Made by a program: the position numbers and the translations under genes. 64,000 nt of DNA from Nonlabens ulvanivorans (GTDB lineage: Bacteria; Bacteroidota; Bacteroidia; Flavobacteriales; Flavobacteriaceae), in NCBI RefSeq assembly GCF_000755285.1, contig NZ_BBMK01000001.1, positions 930,001 through 994,000 on the forward strand, written 5' to 3'. Below the pieces are notes generated by a model, which was not told the DNA's origin, did no database searches, and was given only the letters and a program-made list of their open reading frames with translations. This document shows, piece after piece, positions 28,263-38,445 of the stretch. Positions within the stretch are counted from its first letter, which is position 1, and every line of letters starts with the position of its first letter.

Positions 28263-31022
28263 ATGAAAAGACTGATTTTAACCGCAATAGCAATTTTTGC
28301 TATGGTTGTTGCACACGCCCAAAAGTTTGAAATAAAAGGAGTCGTACAAGATTCTACTAATCTAGAATTATTGCAAAGTGCAACAGTATTTCTAGAGAGT
28401 AAGACAGACTCAACTTTAATATCTTATTCCATTACTGATGAAAATGGATTTTTTAAACTGGTAGGGAATACAGCGGTTAAAGAATTCAACTTTTTCACAT
28501 CTTTTACAGGTTATAAGGAGTATAGTAAGATAATCACGTTTGAAAACGGGACTATTATTGATCTAGGAACTATCAATTTATCTAGTGATGTCGAGTTTCT
28601 AGAAGGAATTGTAGTAAATGCTCGTAAAGCGCCAGTCACCGTAAAACAAGATACCTTAGAATTTAACGCAAAATCATTTAATACAAAAGCAGATGCAAAT
28701 CTAGAAGATGTCATTAAAGAATTACCAGGTGTAGAAATTGATAAGGACGGTAAAATTACCGTTAATGGTAAAGAGGTCTCCAAAATTTTAGTAAACGGTA
28801 AAGAGTTTTTTGGTAACGATCCTCAAGTAGCATTAAAAAACTTGCCAAAAGAAATCATAGATAAAATACAGGTTACAGAATCAAAAACTGAGGAGCAAAA
28901 GGCAAACGGCGAGGCTGGAGATGCTAACGCCAGTGAAATAAATATCACCATTGATGAGGATAAAAATAGAGGATGGTTCTCAAGATTAACGGCAGGTGCA
29001 GGAACTGATGATCGATACTCTATGAGTGGTATTGTGAATTACTTTAAGGACTCTTTTAGAGTTAGTGTTTTAGGTAGTAGTAATAATATTAATAGTCCAG
29101 GATTCTCCTTTGATGAAATATATGATGCTATGGGAAATAGCGCATACTCTATTTCACGTAATTCAAATGGAAGTTTTGGTATCAACGGAATAAGTTTTGG
29201 TGGTTCTGGAGGAATCACCTCTAGTAGATCTGCAGGATTAAGTCTTGCAAACGATTGGGATGAAAAAGTAGAGCTCACCGGTAGTTATTTTTATGGCAAT
29301 AGCGATACTGAGACACAAACAGATAATAGAACGACCACATTTTTACCAGATAGGACCTTTACAACCACATCTTCTAGTCGTGGTAGAAGTATGGGAGATT
29401 CACATAGAATCAATACTAGAGTTGAAATTAAATTAGACTCACTAACAACGTTAAGTACAGAGCCTGCTTATAATCAAAGCAATACTACCAGTGTTAGTGA
29501 TAGAGTATCTAACACGAGTGATGATACTGGTCAGAATATAGATTTAGAGACTTCTAACAAATCAAACTCTAATAATTATACCGCAGGAACTAACCTTTAT
29601 TTTAGTCGCAGGTTTAAAAAGAAAGGTAACTCTATATCCATATTCACTAATATAGATGTTAATGAATCAGAATCTGTGAATGATTTTTTCTCAGAGCGTG
29701 TCATCTCTAATAATGGAACCATTAACTCTACCGAAATTCAAAATCAGGTGATTAATCAAGATTCTAAAGGGACTAGTTTCTCAATAGCACCACGATGGCG
29801 CAAATCATTAACAGACAGTTATGGTCTTAATGTAGCATATAGATTATCGACTAGTAATAGAGAGCAAAGCCGTAACGTTTTTGATAGAGATCCTGGAACT
29901 GGTGATGCTAGTTTATTTAATAGTGCTTTAAGTAATGATTTTGAAACAGATAATACACAACATAGGCCTAGTGTAGGATTAGTGTATTCTAAAGATAAAA
30001 CCAGATGGGAGATTACCGCAGGTTTACTCTACCAGACTTTGAATACAGATAATTTAGTATTGGATAGCTCTTTTGATCGTTCATTTTCAAATCCATATAT
30101 CAGAGCATACCTAAGTAAGCAGTTTGGTAAATTCGGTAGGATTTATTTCAACTACAGTAATAATATTAATGTTCCTAGTACTAATCAGTTGCAGCCAGTT
30201 ATAGACAGAACTAATCCTCAAAATATTGTCACTGGTAATCCTAATCTAGAGGCGACTAACACTCATAATATCTACTTGAACTTTAATAATTATAATTGGG
30301 AAGAAGGAAAAGGTATTTACTCTGGTGCAGGATTTACATACACAGATAATCAAGTAGTAGGTATCACCACAACAGATGCTGATTTAATTAGAAATACCAC
30401 TTATACAAATGTTGATGGCACCTATAATGGTTACCTGTACTCTGGTTATAGCATGCAATTTAAAAAAGACCAGCGTTCCATCGATGTGTCATTAGGATTA
30501 GACGCAAACCTATCTTTAAATAAAGGTTTTACTAACGGTGTTTCTTTTGAAACTAATAATATAAACCTATCGCCTAATGTAGGTTTTGAGTACAGTATCG
30601 ATGATATTTTTGAGCTAGAAACAGAGTATAATGTAAGTTTTAATTCTAGTAAATTTTCACTAGACAATATCGATGATCAAAGTTTTACAAATCATACCGC
30701 AGCAATTGATTTAACAACTTTCTGGCCTAAGAATTTAATAATGGGTTTAAGAGGAGAATACAATGTTTTTGGTAACGTGACAGATGAGTTTGATAACGAT
30801 TCCTTTGTACTTATAGGTAGTCTTGGATATAAGTTTGCAAAAGATAAAGCTGTCTTAAAACTCAAAGCTTACGATATATTAAATCAGGTGATAGACACAC
30901 GCCGCACCATATCACAAGATTTTATATCAGACTCCAGTAGCTTAGTATTACGTCAGTATTTCATGCTTAGTTTTACTTATAAGTTCTCAAAATTTGGTGG
31001 TAAGGATCCAAATAGAGAATAG
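28263..31022 (+). CDS. TonB-receptor-like outer membrane beta-barrel protein
   Basis: 919 residues: signal peptide MKRLILTAIAIFAMVVAHAQ, a carboxypeptidase-regulatory-like domain (about 21-115), a plug-like segment (DANLEDVIKELPGVEIDKDGK ... LVNGKEFFGNDP), then an OMP_b-brl_3 type barrel to the C-terminus. Such proteins are common in Bacteroidetes; some transport siderophores or peptides, most are uncharacterised. No SusD partner gene is adjacent, which argues against a classical polysaccharide locus. A small hairpin in the 5' region pairs TGGGATG (28224-28230) with CATCCCA (28241-28247). A palindromic repeat lies 18 nt after the stop. Confidence 0.86.
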   Translation: MKRLILTAIAIFAMVVAHAQKFEIKGVVQDSTNLELLQSATVFLESKTDSTLISYSITDENGFFKLVGNTAVKEFNFFTSFTGYKEYSKIITFENGTIIDLGTINLSSDVEFLEGIVVNARKAPVTVKQDTLEFNAKSFNTKADANLEDVIKELPGVEIDKDGKITVNGKEVSKILVNGKEFFGNDPQVALKNLPKEIIDKIQVTESKTEEQKANGEAGDANASEINITIDEDKNRGWFSRLTAGAGTDDRYSMSGIVNYFKDSFRVSVLGSSNNINSPGFSFDEIYDAMGNSAYSISRNSNGSFGINGISFGGSGGITSSRSAGLSLANDWDEKVELTGSYFYGNSDTETQTDNRTTTFLPDRTFTTTSSSRGRSMGDSHRINTRVEIKLDSLTTLSTEPAYNQSNTTSVSDRVSNTSDDTGQNIDLETSNKSNSNNYTAGTNLYFSRRFKKKGNSISIFTNIDVNESESVNDFFSERVISNNGTINSTEIQNQVINQDSKGTSFSIAPRWRKSLTDSYGLNVAYRLSTSNREQSRNVFDRDPGTGDASLFNSALSNDFETDNTQHRPSVGLVYSKDKTRWEITAGLLYQTLNTDNLVLDSSFDRSFSNPYIRAYLSKQFGKFGRIYFNYSNNINVPSTNQLQPVIDRTNPQNIVTGNPNLEATNTHNIYLNFNNYNWEEGKGIYSGAGFTYTDNQVVGITTTDADLIRNTTYTNVDGTYNGYLYSGYSMQFKKDQRSIDVSLGLDANLSLNKGFTNGVSFETNNINLSPNVGFEYSIDDIFELETEYNVSFNSSKFSLDNIDDQSFTNHTAAIDLTTFWPKNLIMGLRGEYNVFGNVTDEFDNDSFVLIGSLGYKFAKDKAVLKLKAYDILNQVIDTRRTISQDFISDSSSLVLRQYFMLSFTYKFSKFGGKDPNRE

Positions 31023-31039
31023 AGAGGTATGTTTTATGA

Positions 31040-31055
31040 CGCTTTCGCGAAAGCG
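31040..31055. repeat. Palindromic repeat, copy 6 (intergenic, after the OMP gene)
   Basis: Perfect CGCTTTCGCGAAAGCG, 18 nt after the stop codon, with ATGA/TGTTTCAT flanks; could act as a transcript-end hairpin. Confidence 0.95.
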
Positions 31056-31197
31056 TGTTTCATAAAAATTATTTTTTCAACTGGTATATTTTTCCTTTTC
31101 CATGTAATATCATTCCTGTGTGAAGAACCTTTTAAGATTCTGTGAACAATTTGTGATGTAGAACAGATTAATTTGCTTGAACCAAAGTGATTAATCG

Positions 31198-31686
31198 ATG
31201 AAGTTTTTAATATCAATCATGTTATGCGTCAGTACGTTGTTACCTTTTGTGCCGATTCAAAAAGAATATGTAAAGCAAGTTGACGATAACGGAAATCTGG
31301 TCAGTGAAGGCTGGATGCGCGATGGCGCCAAAGACGGATATTGGAAATTTTATGATCAACAACAACATCTATCAATGTCTGGCCACTTCATTAATGATCA
31401 GAAGGCAGGTTACTGGCACGAGTATCAATCAGGAATGATTAGTTCTGAAGGGCATTATACAAATGACCTGAAAACGGACTGGTGGACCTGTCATAATAAA
31501 AAAGGATATCGTACTATAAAAAAGCAGTTTAAAAATGGTCTCCAGCATGGATATGCTCTTTATTATAAAAAATCATCTCTATCAATGGTTGAAGAATATG
31601 CCAGTAGTAAGAAGGTAGGAGCGTGGACCAGTTATTTTAAATTCAAAAAAGATCATCCTGGGTTTTCAATGAATGATTTACGTTAA
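31198..31686 (+). CDS. MORN-variant repeat protein
   Basis: 162 residues with an N-terminal hydrophobic segment (MKFLISIMLCVSTLLPFVP) and four or five repeats of the G-x-W-x-Y/E type (KDGYWKFYDQQ, KAGYWHEYQS, KTDWWTCHNKKG, QHGYALYYKK, KVGAWTSYF). These resemble the toxin-antitoxin-system YwqK/MORN-like repeats widespread in Bacteroidetes. Function unknown, probably periplasmic or surface exposed. Confidence 0.8.
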   Translation: MKFLISIMLCVSTLLPFVPIQKEYVKQVDDNGNLVSEGWMRDGAKDGYWKFYDQQQHLSMSGHFINDQKAGYWHEYQSGMISSEGHYTNDLKTDWWTCHNKKGYRTIKKQFKNGLQHGYALYYKKSSLSMVEEYASSKKVGAWTSYFKFKKDHPGFSMNDLR

Positions 31687-31743
31687 CCATAGCCGCGTTT
31701 GTAAGTCTGATATTTCTTAACTTTCCACCTTTAAAACTTCCCA

Positions 31744-32448
31744 TTGCAATCCACAAAACCTATCATAAGAGTAATTATACCAGCTTATAATGAAGCAGAT
31801 TCTATACCGCTGGTAATAAACGATATTCCATCAGTTGTTACTGAAGTTATTGTTGTAAGTAACAATTCTAGCGATGATACTATAATCAATGCACAAAATG
31901 CAGGAGCCACGGTTCTAGAAGAACTTCAACGAGGTTATGGTTATGCCTGTTTAAAAGGTATGGAATATGTTTCTCAATTAAAGGATTCTACAGATATTAT
32001 AGTTTTCTTAGATGGTGACTTTAGTGATTATCCAGAACAATTGACAGAGTTAATACAACCTATTGTTGATGATGATATTGATTTTGTAATAGGTGCTCGA
32101 GTAAAATCATTGCGAGAAAAAGGCTCTATGACGGTTCCACAAATATTTGGTAACTGGCTAGCAACAACGCTCATGTCTATTCTCTTTAAATCTCGATTTA
32201 CAGATTTGGGTCCTTTCCGTGCCATTAAATATGATAAATTACTCGCATTAGACATGCAAGATAAAACCTATGGTTGGACGGTAGAGATGCAATTAAAAGC
32301 ATTGCGTAAAAAATATTCTTATGTTGAAAAACCTATGAAATACCGCAATAGAATAGGTGTTTCTAAGGTATCGGGTACTGTTAAAGGTGCTATATTTGCA
32401 GGCGTTAAAATATTAACCTGGATATTTAAATACGGCTTTAAAAAATGA
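31744..32448 (+). CDS. Glycosyltransferase family 2, dolichol-phosphate-mannose-synthase-like
   Basis: 234-residue GT-A enzyme: VIIPAYNEADSIP, VVSNNSSDDT, and the nucleotide-sugar/metal motif FLDGDFSDYP. The C-terminal part (RNRIGVSKVSGTVKGAIFAGVKIL) resembles polyprenyl-phosphate glycosyltransferases. The start is TTG at 31744; no ATG fits. It overlaps the next gene by 4 nt (ATGA), so the three following sugar genes form an operon. Likely role: loading a lipid carrier with a sugar that the downstream GT-C protein could use (inference). Confidence 0.85.
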   Translation: MQSTKPIIRVIIPAYNEADSIPLVINDIPSVVTEVIVVSNNSSDDTIINAQNAGATVLEELQRGYGYACLKGMEYVSQLKDSTDIIVFLDGDFSDYPEQLTELIQPIVDDDIDFVIGARVKSLREKGSMTVPQIFGNWLATTLMSILFKSRFTDLGPFRAIKYDKLLALDMQDKTYGWTVEMQLKALRKKYSYVEKPMKYRNRIGVSKVSGTVKGAIFAGVKILTWIFKYGFKK

Positions 32449-33936
32449 TATTAGAATGGATTTGCATCATAATTTACTCAACATCACTTGTGATGATTTT
32501 GTTCTATGCATTTGCTCAACTCAATTTACTATTTAACTACCTAGCGGCGCGCAAAAACACGGTTACTGGACCTACTTTTGATCTAGATAACCCAGCGAGG
32601 TACCTTATGTTACTATACAATTGCCTGTTTTTAACGAGGCTTATGTAATGGAACGACTTTTAGATAACATCGTGTTACTGGATTATCCGCATGACAAGTT
32701 GGAAATACAGGTGTTAGACGATTCTACCGATGAAACCGTTGCGACTACTAAAGCTCATGTAGAAAAACTAGCTGCTACAGGAATTGATATCGTACACATC
32801 ACAAGAAAAAATAGAGTAGGTTATAAAGCCGGTGCACTTAAAGAAGGTTTAATAGACGCTAAAGGTGAATTTATCGCCATTTTTGATGCAGATTTTTTAC
32901 CGCAAACAGACTGGTTGAAGAAAACAGTTATTCATTTTAAAGATCCGCAGATAGGTGTAGTGCAAACCGTTGGGGGGGACATTTAAATAGAGATTATTCT
33001 ATTCTTACACAGATACAAGCCTTTGCACTGGATGCTCACTTTACATTAGAACAAGTTGGACGCAATTCAAAAGGACATTTTATTAACTTTAATGGAACTG
33101 CCGGTATATGGCGCAAAGAAACTATCATTGATGCAGGTAATTGGGAAGGAGATACACTTACAGAAGATCTAGATTTGAGCTATAGAGCGCAGCTCAAAAA
33201 TTGGAAGTTTAAATATCTAGAAGACGTTACCACACCTGCAGAATTACCTATTATAATTAGCGCAGCGCGTTCACAACAGTTCAGATGGAATAAAGGTGGA
33301 GCAGAAAACTTTAGAAAAATGTTCAAACGCGTGGTAAGCAGTTCAAACATTGATTTTAAAACAAAACTGCATGGTGTATTACATTTATTAAACAGTACTA
33401 TGTTTCTAAATGTATTGATAGTTGGATTACTTAGTATACCGATGCTTTATATCAAGAATGAATATGCTCACCTAAGAGTTTACTTTATTGTGATGAGCTT
33501 TTTTGTGATTAGTACCATTATATTTTTTATTTGCTATTGGTATATGTATAAGAATACTTACGGTGGTGGTTTTAAAAACTTCATTAGTTACATAGGGATG
33601 TTTTTCACCTTTTTCTCAATTGCAATGGGTTTTTCACTACACAATTCAATAGCTGTGATAGAAGGTCACTTAGGGAAACGCAGCGAGTTTGTGCGCACAC
33701 CTAAGTTTAATCTTGCAGCGGTAGGAGGCAATTGGAAAACAAATAAATACCTCAAGAAAAAAATAAGTCGCAACGTGATATTAGAAGGTATCCTTATGCT
33801 CTACTTTGGATTTGGAATGTACTCTGCATTTATAGTTGGAGATCAAGGTGGTGATTTTGGACTCTTTCCTTTTCACTTAATGCTGTTTATAGGATTTGGT
33901 TTTGTGTTTTTCCGTAGTATCACAGATAAGCAATAA
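32445..33936 (+). CDS. Membrane glycosyltransferase family 2, cellulose-synthase-like (two frameshifts)
   Basis: About 497 residues after repair: an N-terminal membrane helix, GT-A core with QLPVFNEAYV, LDDSTDET, FDADF, TEDLDLSYR and the QQFRW (QxxRW) motif, then four or five C-terminal membrane helices. Breaks: GG at 32599-32600 should be GGG to read ARVPYVTIQLPVFNE, and one base is missing just before the G7 run (32975-32981) so that QT(R)WGGHLNRDYS can be read; the family motif is QTRWGHLN. The 1492-nt length (remainder 1) fits two lost bases. Shares 1 nt with the following GT-C gene. Confidence 0.85.
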
Positions 33937-35345
33937 TGGAACGTAGGTTAACAAATGCCTTAGGTATCTTAACCATTACTAGCGCTATTTTATATGGGTG
34001 GTTTTTCTCGCTTGCGCGAAAAGATTTTTCAAACCTACTTATTGTTTATATACTGCTTTTCGCTGCTTTTCTGGGTTATAATTATATATCAAAAAAAGGA
34101 TCTCAAGAAAATTTAAAGCTGTTTCCTGACTTTCTTGGTAAGAGGTTTTATGGATCATCACTCATTGGCGGTATATTTTTTATTGGACTTATTTTAAGGT
34201 TATTATTAATAGACAATACACCACATCTGTCTCAAGATTTTTTTAGATTTATATGGGATGGACATCAATTATTAAATGGTAATAATCCCTATTTGTATTT
34301 GCCAGATGATGTCATTAAATCTGGAGCCAGCCATATCCCTAATGCTTCATTCTTGCATGCGTCTATGGGAGAATTATCAAGTGGACACTACACAAATTAT
34401 CCGCCCTTAAATCAACTGTTTTTTGCAATTGCTGCATGGTTAGGAGCCGATAGTATTCTAGCTAGTATAATATGGATGCGCATATTAATTATCCTAGCAG
34501 ATGTTGCCATTTTCATCTATGGAATTAAATTACTAAGATTACTAGGTAAGCCTATGTGGTTGATAGCGCTATATTATTTGAATCCTTTTACAATCATTGA
34601 ACTTACAGGTAATCTTCACTGGGAAGGAATGATGGCATTCTTTTTATTAGCGTCAATTTATTACTTACTCGTTTATAAACAATGGCAAAGCGTCCTGTTT
34701 ATGGGCTATGGTATATTGCTCAAATTATTACCAGTTATAGTCTTGCCCTTACTATTTAGAAAACTGAAATTCAAAAAAGCATTCATCTACTATTTAGCTG
34801 TTTTAATCGTTGTTGTTTTAGGCTTTCTTCCATTTTTCTCTCAAGATTTGATTGATAAATATTCGGCATCGGTAGGCTTGTGGTTTGGTAATTTTGAATT
34901 TAATGCTAGTATATATTACATCATTAGAGCTATTGGTTATCAGGTGACGGGTTATAATATTATACAAACAGTTGGTAAAGTTTTGCCTTTAATAACTTTA
35001 ACCGTGATTACAATCATTTCACTTTCAAGAAAAAATGAATTTCCTGAAATATTTCTATCTAGTGTCGTATTCTCTTTTTTCTCTTATTTAATACTTTCGA
35101 CTACTGTGCATCCTTGGTATCTAACTATTCCGTTATTATTTTCAGTATTCACCAAGTATCGCTTTATGTTGCTATGGAGTTTTACCATCTTTCTTAGTTA
35201 CTCAGCTTACTCGAGTGAAAGTTTTACAGAGAATAGTTGGTTTATCGCTATTGAATACATTTTAGTGCTATTTATATTTATTTTTGAACTGTTTTTAACC
35301 AAAACAATACTACCAGAAAGTAAAGGGGAAATAACTAACCATTAA
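33936..35345 (+). CDS. GT-C type membrane mannosyltransferase-like protein
   Basis: 469 residues with about 11 predicted membrane helices. An acidic first-loop motif (LSQDFFRFIWDGHQLLNGNNPY) and a conserved YPPLNQ and NLHWEG are typical of GT87/PIG-M-like integral glycosyltransferases that take sugar from polyprenyl phosphates. Stop-start overlap with the upstream GT2 gene. Together the three genes look like a short pathway making a lipid-linked or surface glycan. A decayed copy of the palindromic repeat lies near 34009. Confidence 0.8.
   Translation: MERRLTNALGILTITSAILYGWFFSLARKDFSNLLIVYILLFAAFLGYNYISKKGSQENLKLFPDFLGKRFYGSSLIGGIFFIGLILRLLLIDNTPHLSQDFFRFIWDGHQLLNGNNPYLYLPDDVIKSGASHIPNASFLHASMGELSSGHYTNYPPLNQLFFAIAAWLGADSILASIIWMRILIILADVAIFIYGIKLLRLLGKPMWLIALYYLNPFTIIELTGNLHWEGMMAFFLLASIYYLLVYKQWQSVLFMGYGILLKLLPVIVLPLLFRKLKFKKAFIYYLAVLIVVVLGFLPFFSQDLIDKYSASVGLWFGNFEFNASIYYIIRAIGYQVTGYNIIQTVGKVLPLITLTVITIISLSRKNEFPEIFLSSVVFSFFSYLILSTTVHPWYLTIPLLFSVFTKYRFMLLWSFTIFLSYSAYSSESFTENSWFIAIEYILVLFIFIFELFLTKTILPESKGEITNH
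34009..34023. repeat. Decayed palindromic repeat (coding)
   Basis: CGCTTGCGCGAAAAG resembles the palindrome but has changes in both arms; may be a mutated copy or chance similarity. Confidence 0.35.
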
Positions 35346-35355
35346 ACCACCTGCC

Positions 35356-36008
35356 ATGAAGCAATTAATTATTTTAATCCTGATAATTATATTAGGATTT
35401 ATCGTCTATGATTTTTACAAAGACTGGGATCGATTTCATGCACCAGAATATCATTATTCTACAGAAGCGATAATCGATCAAGAATACCATAATCAAGATG
35501 TAGTCATGATGTACCACGATGCTATCACTGATTTAAATAGCTTTATTAAGCTACAATGGACAGCAAATGATATTGATGTAAGATTACCAGAAGATGAAGA
35601 TTTAAAAACTACTCTTGCAGTTAAACATTACTCTCAAAAGCTTGCTCGTGTTACTTATTTAGAGCAAAAACTAGCGCAGTCTGCAAGTTATAAAGCTAAT
35701 GGCTGGAACAATCAACAGATTATCGATTTTGAAATTAATCATAGCAATCCTGAAGAAATCAAAGCTTTTGAACAAAAAAGCTTAATGAAGCAACTCTATA
35801 ATAATCATTGGGAAAATAGCCAACGTATAGGTGCAAAAAACGCACTTATTTTTGAAATTCAAAAAAACTCATAGCACAAGGTTATGATATGTCTCTAGAT
35901 GGTGTTTTTGCAAAAGCTACTATGGAAGCTCTGGCCAATTTTGAATCAAAAAATAATCTTTTCCCAGATGGAATAGATGTGTTATCTTTTGAGGCATTAT
36001 TGAAGTAG
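35356..36008 (+). CDS. Membrane-anchored protein with C-terminal peptidoglycan-binding domain (one frameshift)
   Basis: An N-terminal membrane helix (LIILILIIILGFIVYDFY) leads into a helical region. The A7 run at 35861-35867 stops the frame at 35874; with eight A the protein continues as QKKLIAQGYDMSLDGVFAKATMEALANFESKNNLFPDG to a TAG at 36006-36008. That tail has the PG_binding_1 pattern (GY...DGVFA..T..AL..F). The 653-nt length (remainder 2) supports one missing base. Expected in the periplasm, bound to peptidoglycan; role otherwise unknown. Starts 10 nt after the GT-C gene, so likely the last gene of that operon. Confidence 0.72.
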
Positions 36009-36082
36009 TTTGTTAAAACATTGTTTATCAGTATTTTGACACCTATGTCATAAGAATGACGTAAACAAGTCAGCGTTGTAAT

Positions 36083-36114
36083 TTGTCCTTCAAATGACTT
36101 CATTCTTAGGTTTG
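36083..36114 (+). promoter_or_regulatory. Promoter of the XRE regulator gene
   Basis: TTG (36083-36085), 21-nt spacer, TAGGTTTG (36107-36114), 18 nt before ATG 36133. A TGACACCTATGTCA palindrome at 36037-36050 lies upstream and could be an operator. Confidence 0.6.
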
Positions 36115-36132
36115 TTTCACTAATTTTAAATC

Positions 36133-36708
36133 ATGAAACAGATGAACCCAGTAGGTACTAAAATCAAAGAAATACGTCTCAAAAAAGGCATGTCTCAAGA
36201 AGAGCTCGCTACAAAATCTCAAGTAAGTTTAAGAACCATACAACGCATAGAGAAAAATGAAAATGAACCTCGTGGTAAAACAATGCAACTCCTTTGTGAA
36301 ACGCTGGATATAAACATTGAGGAACTATTGGATTATGGAAAACTTGAAGATAGACAGTTCTTGATGTTTTTTCATTTGTCTGTTTTATCTGGAATTTTTA
36401 TACCTATAGGTAATATCATTTTACCACTAGTTTTATGGCTCACTAAAAAAGACAAAATTCAAGGATTACAAAAGATAGGAGCAAGGCTATTGAATTTTCA
36501 AATCACTTTCCAAGCCATCAGTTTTGGGGTATTCATGTCTGCCGTAATATTGAAAATATTACACAAAGAAATATGGTTATTATCTCATGGATTAGAGATA
36601 GCGTTAGTTTTGGGTGTATTGAATGGTATAGTTGCTATAATTTTTGCAATAGCAAATCGTCGTGGCAAACAAATCACTTATCCCAGCATCTTTCCAATGA
36701 TTAAGTAA
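36133..36708 (+). CDS. XRE-family regulator fused to a DUF4870-like membrane domain
   Basis: 191 residues. Residues about 8-62 are a helix-turn-helix of the XRE type (IKEIRLKKGMSQEELATKSQVSLRTIQRIEKNE, in parts). Residues about 80-180 contain three membrane helices (FHLSVLSGIFIPIGNIILPLVLWL and two more) matching DUF4870. Membrane-tethered XRE proteins of this type are frequent in flavobacteria; no target is known. Stands alone between two units, with its own promoter. Confidence 0.82.
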   Translation: MKQMNPVGTKIKEIRLKKGMSQEELATKSQVSLRTIQRIEKNENEPRGKTMQLLCETLDINIEELLDYGKLEDRQFLMFFHLSVLSGIFIPIGNIILPLVLWLTKKDKIQGLQKIGARLLNFQITFQAISFGVFMSAVILKILHKEIWLLSHGLEIALVLGVLNGIVAIIFAIANRRGKQITYPSIFPMIK

Positions 36709-36752
36709 TATTTTTAACTCATTATTCAAGTGTCTGTCGTCAAGAAGTAATT

Positions 36753-38291
36753 CTATTTCTTGCTTACCTCATACAAATCGGTCCTGCGATCTTTTAAGTT
36801 TTTAACCGCTCCGTAATTGTGGAGTTCTTTTAATAAATCGAGATCCACATCAGCAACCAGAATCATTTCTGTGTTTGCTGTTGCTTCTGCTTTTACACCA
36901 TTAGAAGGGAAAGCGAAATCACATGGTGTGAATACTGCGCTTTGTGCATAAGAAATATCCATATTTTCTACTGCAGGTAAATTCCCCACGCTACCAGCGA
37001 TAGCTACATAACATTCATTCTCTACCGCTCGAGCTTGTGAGCACAAACGTACTCTTGCATAAGCATTTTGAGTATCAGTTAAGAATGGGACAAAAAGAAT
37101 TTGCATACCTTCTTGTGCCATAATGCGACTTAATTCTGGGAACTCACTGTCGTAGCAAATCAAGATTCCTATTTTACCACAATCGGTGTCAAAAGTCTGG
37201 ATCTTGCTTCCACCTTGTAATCCCCCCCAAACTTTTTGCTCGTCTGGTGTTACATGTATTTTTTCATATCGTTCTATTGTACCATCACGACGGCACAAAT
37301 TCCCTACGTTGTATAATTGCCCATCAATGATTTCAGGCATAGAACCTGTAATAATATTGATGTTATACTTAATGGATAATTCAGAAAACTTATTTCTTAT
37401 CATCTCCGTATATTTTGCTAGTTCTCTAATAGAGTCACTAACACTTAACTTATTGTAAGCAGCCATTAAAGGCGCGTTAAAATACTCTGGGAATAAAGCA
37501 AAATCAGATCTATAAGCTGCAACTGCATCTACAAAGTATTCTACCTGTTGCATCAATTCGTCAAAACCAGAGTAAGGACGCATTTGCCATTGAATAAGAC
37601 CTAGACGCACCGTGCTTTTCAATGCGCTCGTCTCTGTGATAGGTTTTGTATAATAAATATTATCCCATTCTAGTAATACAGCAAATTCCATAGAGGCAGC
37701 ATCGCCGTCTAGATAGTTTTTAAGTACTCTAGAAACATGGAAGTCATTAGAAAGCTGAAAGTTCAACACAGAGTCTGTAATCTCTTTATTACGCACCTTT
37801 TCTATGTATTCCTTAGGACTCATGTCACTTGCGTGATTATGATAGTTAGGAATACGACCACCGAAGGCTATTCCTCTTAAATTTAAATTCTCACAAAGCT
37901 CTTTACGGTAATCATATAAACGACGACCTAATCGCATACCACGATATTGTGGCTTTATAAATACTTCTATTCCATATAGTACATCACCGTCATTATCATG
38001 AGTAGTGAATTTATAGTTACCAGTTACTTGCTCATAAGTGTACTGACCGCTGAAATCTTCATACTTTACAACTATAGAAAGCGCACAGGCTACTATCTCT
38101 TCATTCACTTTAAGAACAACTTGACCTTCAGGAAACTTTTCAACTAGCGTTTTAATTTGTTCTTCTTTCCAATAAGAATCTGGTAGATTGCTATAAGAAT
38201 CTATCATTGCATGTTTCAACTCTTCATAATCTTTAAGCTGTAAAAACTCAAGATTTAAGTTGTCTATTTTACTCATATTAATATCACTCAT
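36753..38291 (-). CDS. GNAT acetyltransferase-carbon-nitrogen hydrolase fusion
   Basis: 512 residues. The N-terminal half (about 10-215) is a GNAT domain with the acetyl-CoA loop QYRGMRLGRRLYDYR. The C-terminal half (about 228-510) is a nitrilase-superfamily amidase with Glu in LFPEYFN, Lys in YEKIHVTPDE and Cys in LICYDSEFPE. This two-domain protein is widespread, but its substrate is unknown to me. A C7 run (37222-37228) makes KVWGGLQGG where related amidases have WGLxGG. Its position beside a polyamine cluster makes an N-acetylated amine or amide substrate conceivable (inference). Confidence 0.88.
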   Translation of the reverse strand: MSDINMSKIDNLNLEFLQLKDYEELKHAMIDSYSNLPDSYWKEEQIKTLVEKFPEGQVVLKVNEEIVACALSIVVKYEDFSGQYTYEQVTGNYKFTTHDNDGDVLYGIEVFIKPQYRGMRLGRRLYDYRKELCENLNLRGIAFGGRIPNYHNHASDMSPKEYIEKVRNKEITDSVLNFQLSNDFHVSRVLKNYLDGDAASMEFAVLLEWDNIYYTKPITETSALKSTVRLGLIQWQMRPYSGFDELMQQVEYFVDAVAAYRSDFALFPEYFNAPLMAAYNKLSVSDSIRELAKYTEMIRNKFSELSIKYNINIITGSMPEIIDGQLYNVGNLCRRDGTIERYEKIHVTPDEQKVWGGLQGGSKIQTFDTDCGKIGILICYDSEFPELSRIMAQEGMQILFVPFLTDTQNAYARVRLCSQARAVENECYVAIAGSVGNLPAVENMDISYAQSAVFTPCDFAFPSNGVKAEATANTEMILVADVDLDLLKELHNYGAVKNLKDRRTDLYEVSKK

Positions 38292-38366
38292 AGTGTGTTA
38301 CTTGTATTTAAATGTAATCGCAATTCATTAATATTTCACAATTGAAACGTTAATTTTTCAAGCATA

Positions 38367-38409
38367 AAAAACCTGTAAACCGCTATGTGTTGAGCAACTT
38401 ACAGGTTTT
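38367..38409 (-). terminator. Intrinsic terminator for the deoxyhypusine-synthase-like gene
   Basis: AAAAACCTGTAA (38367-38378) pairs with TTACAGGTTTT (38399-38409); read on the minus strand it ends in a T-run. Confidence 0.8.
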
Positions 38410-38420
38410 GATTTTTGTTC

Positions 38421-38436
38421 CGCTTTCGCGAAAGCG
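38421..38436. repeat. Palindromic repeat, copy 7 (intergenic)
   Basis: Perfect CGCTTTCGCGAAAGCG, extended to a 22-nt perfect palindrome at 38418-38439 by TTC/GAA; between the deoxyhypusine-synthase-like stop and its terminator hairpin. Confidence 0.95.
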
Positions 38437-38445
38437 GAATGATAA

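Noticed and set aside
28263-31022. Polysaccharide utilisation locus
   Set aside because: The TonB-like protein has no SusD partner, glycoside hydrolase or sensor next to it.
36753-38291. GNAT-amidase as an assembly fusion of two genes
   Set aside because: The two domains are in one continuous frame, and this domain pair is a known widespread architecture.
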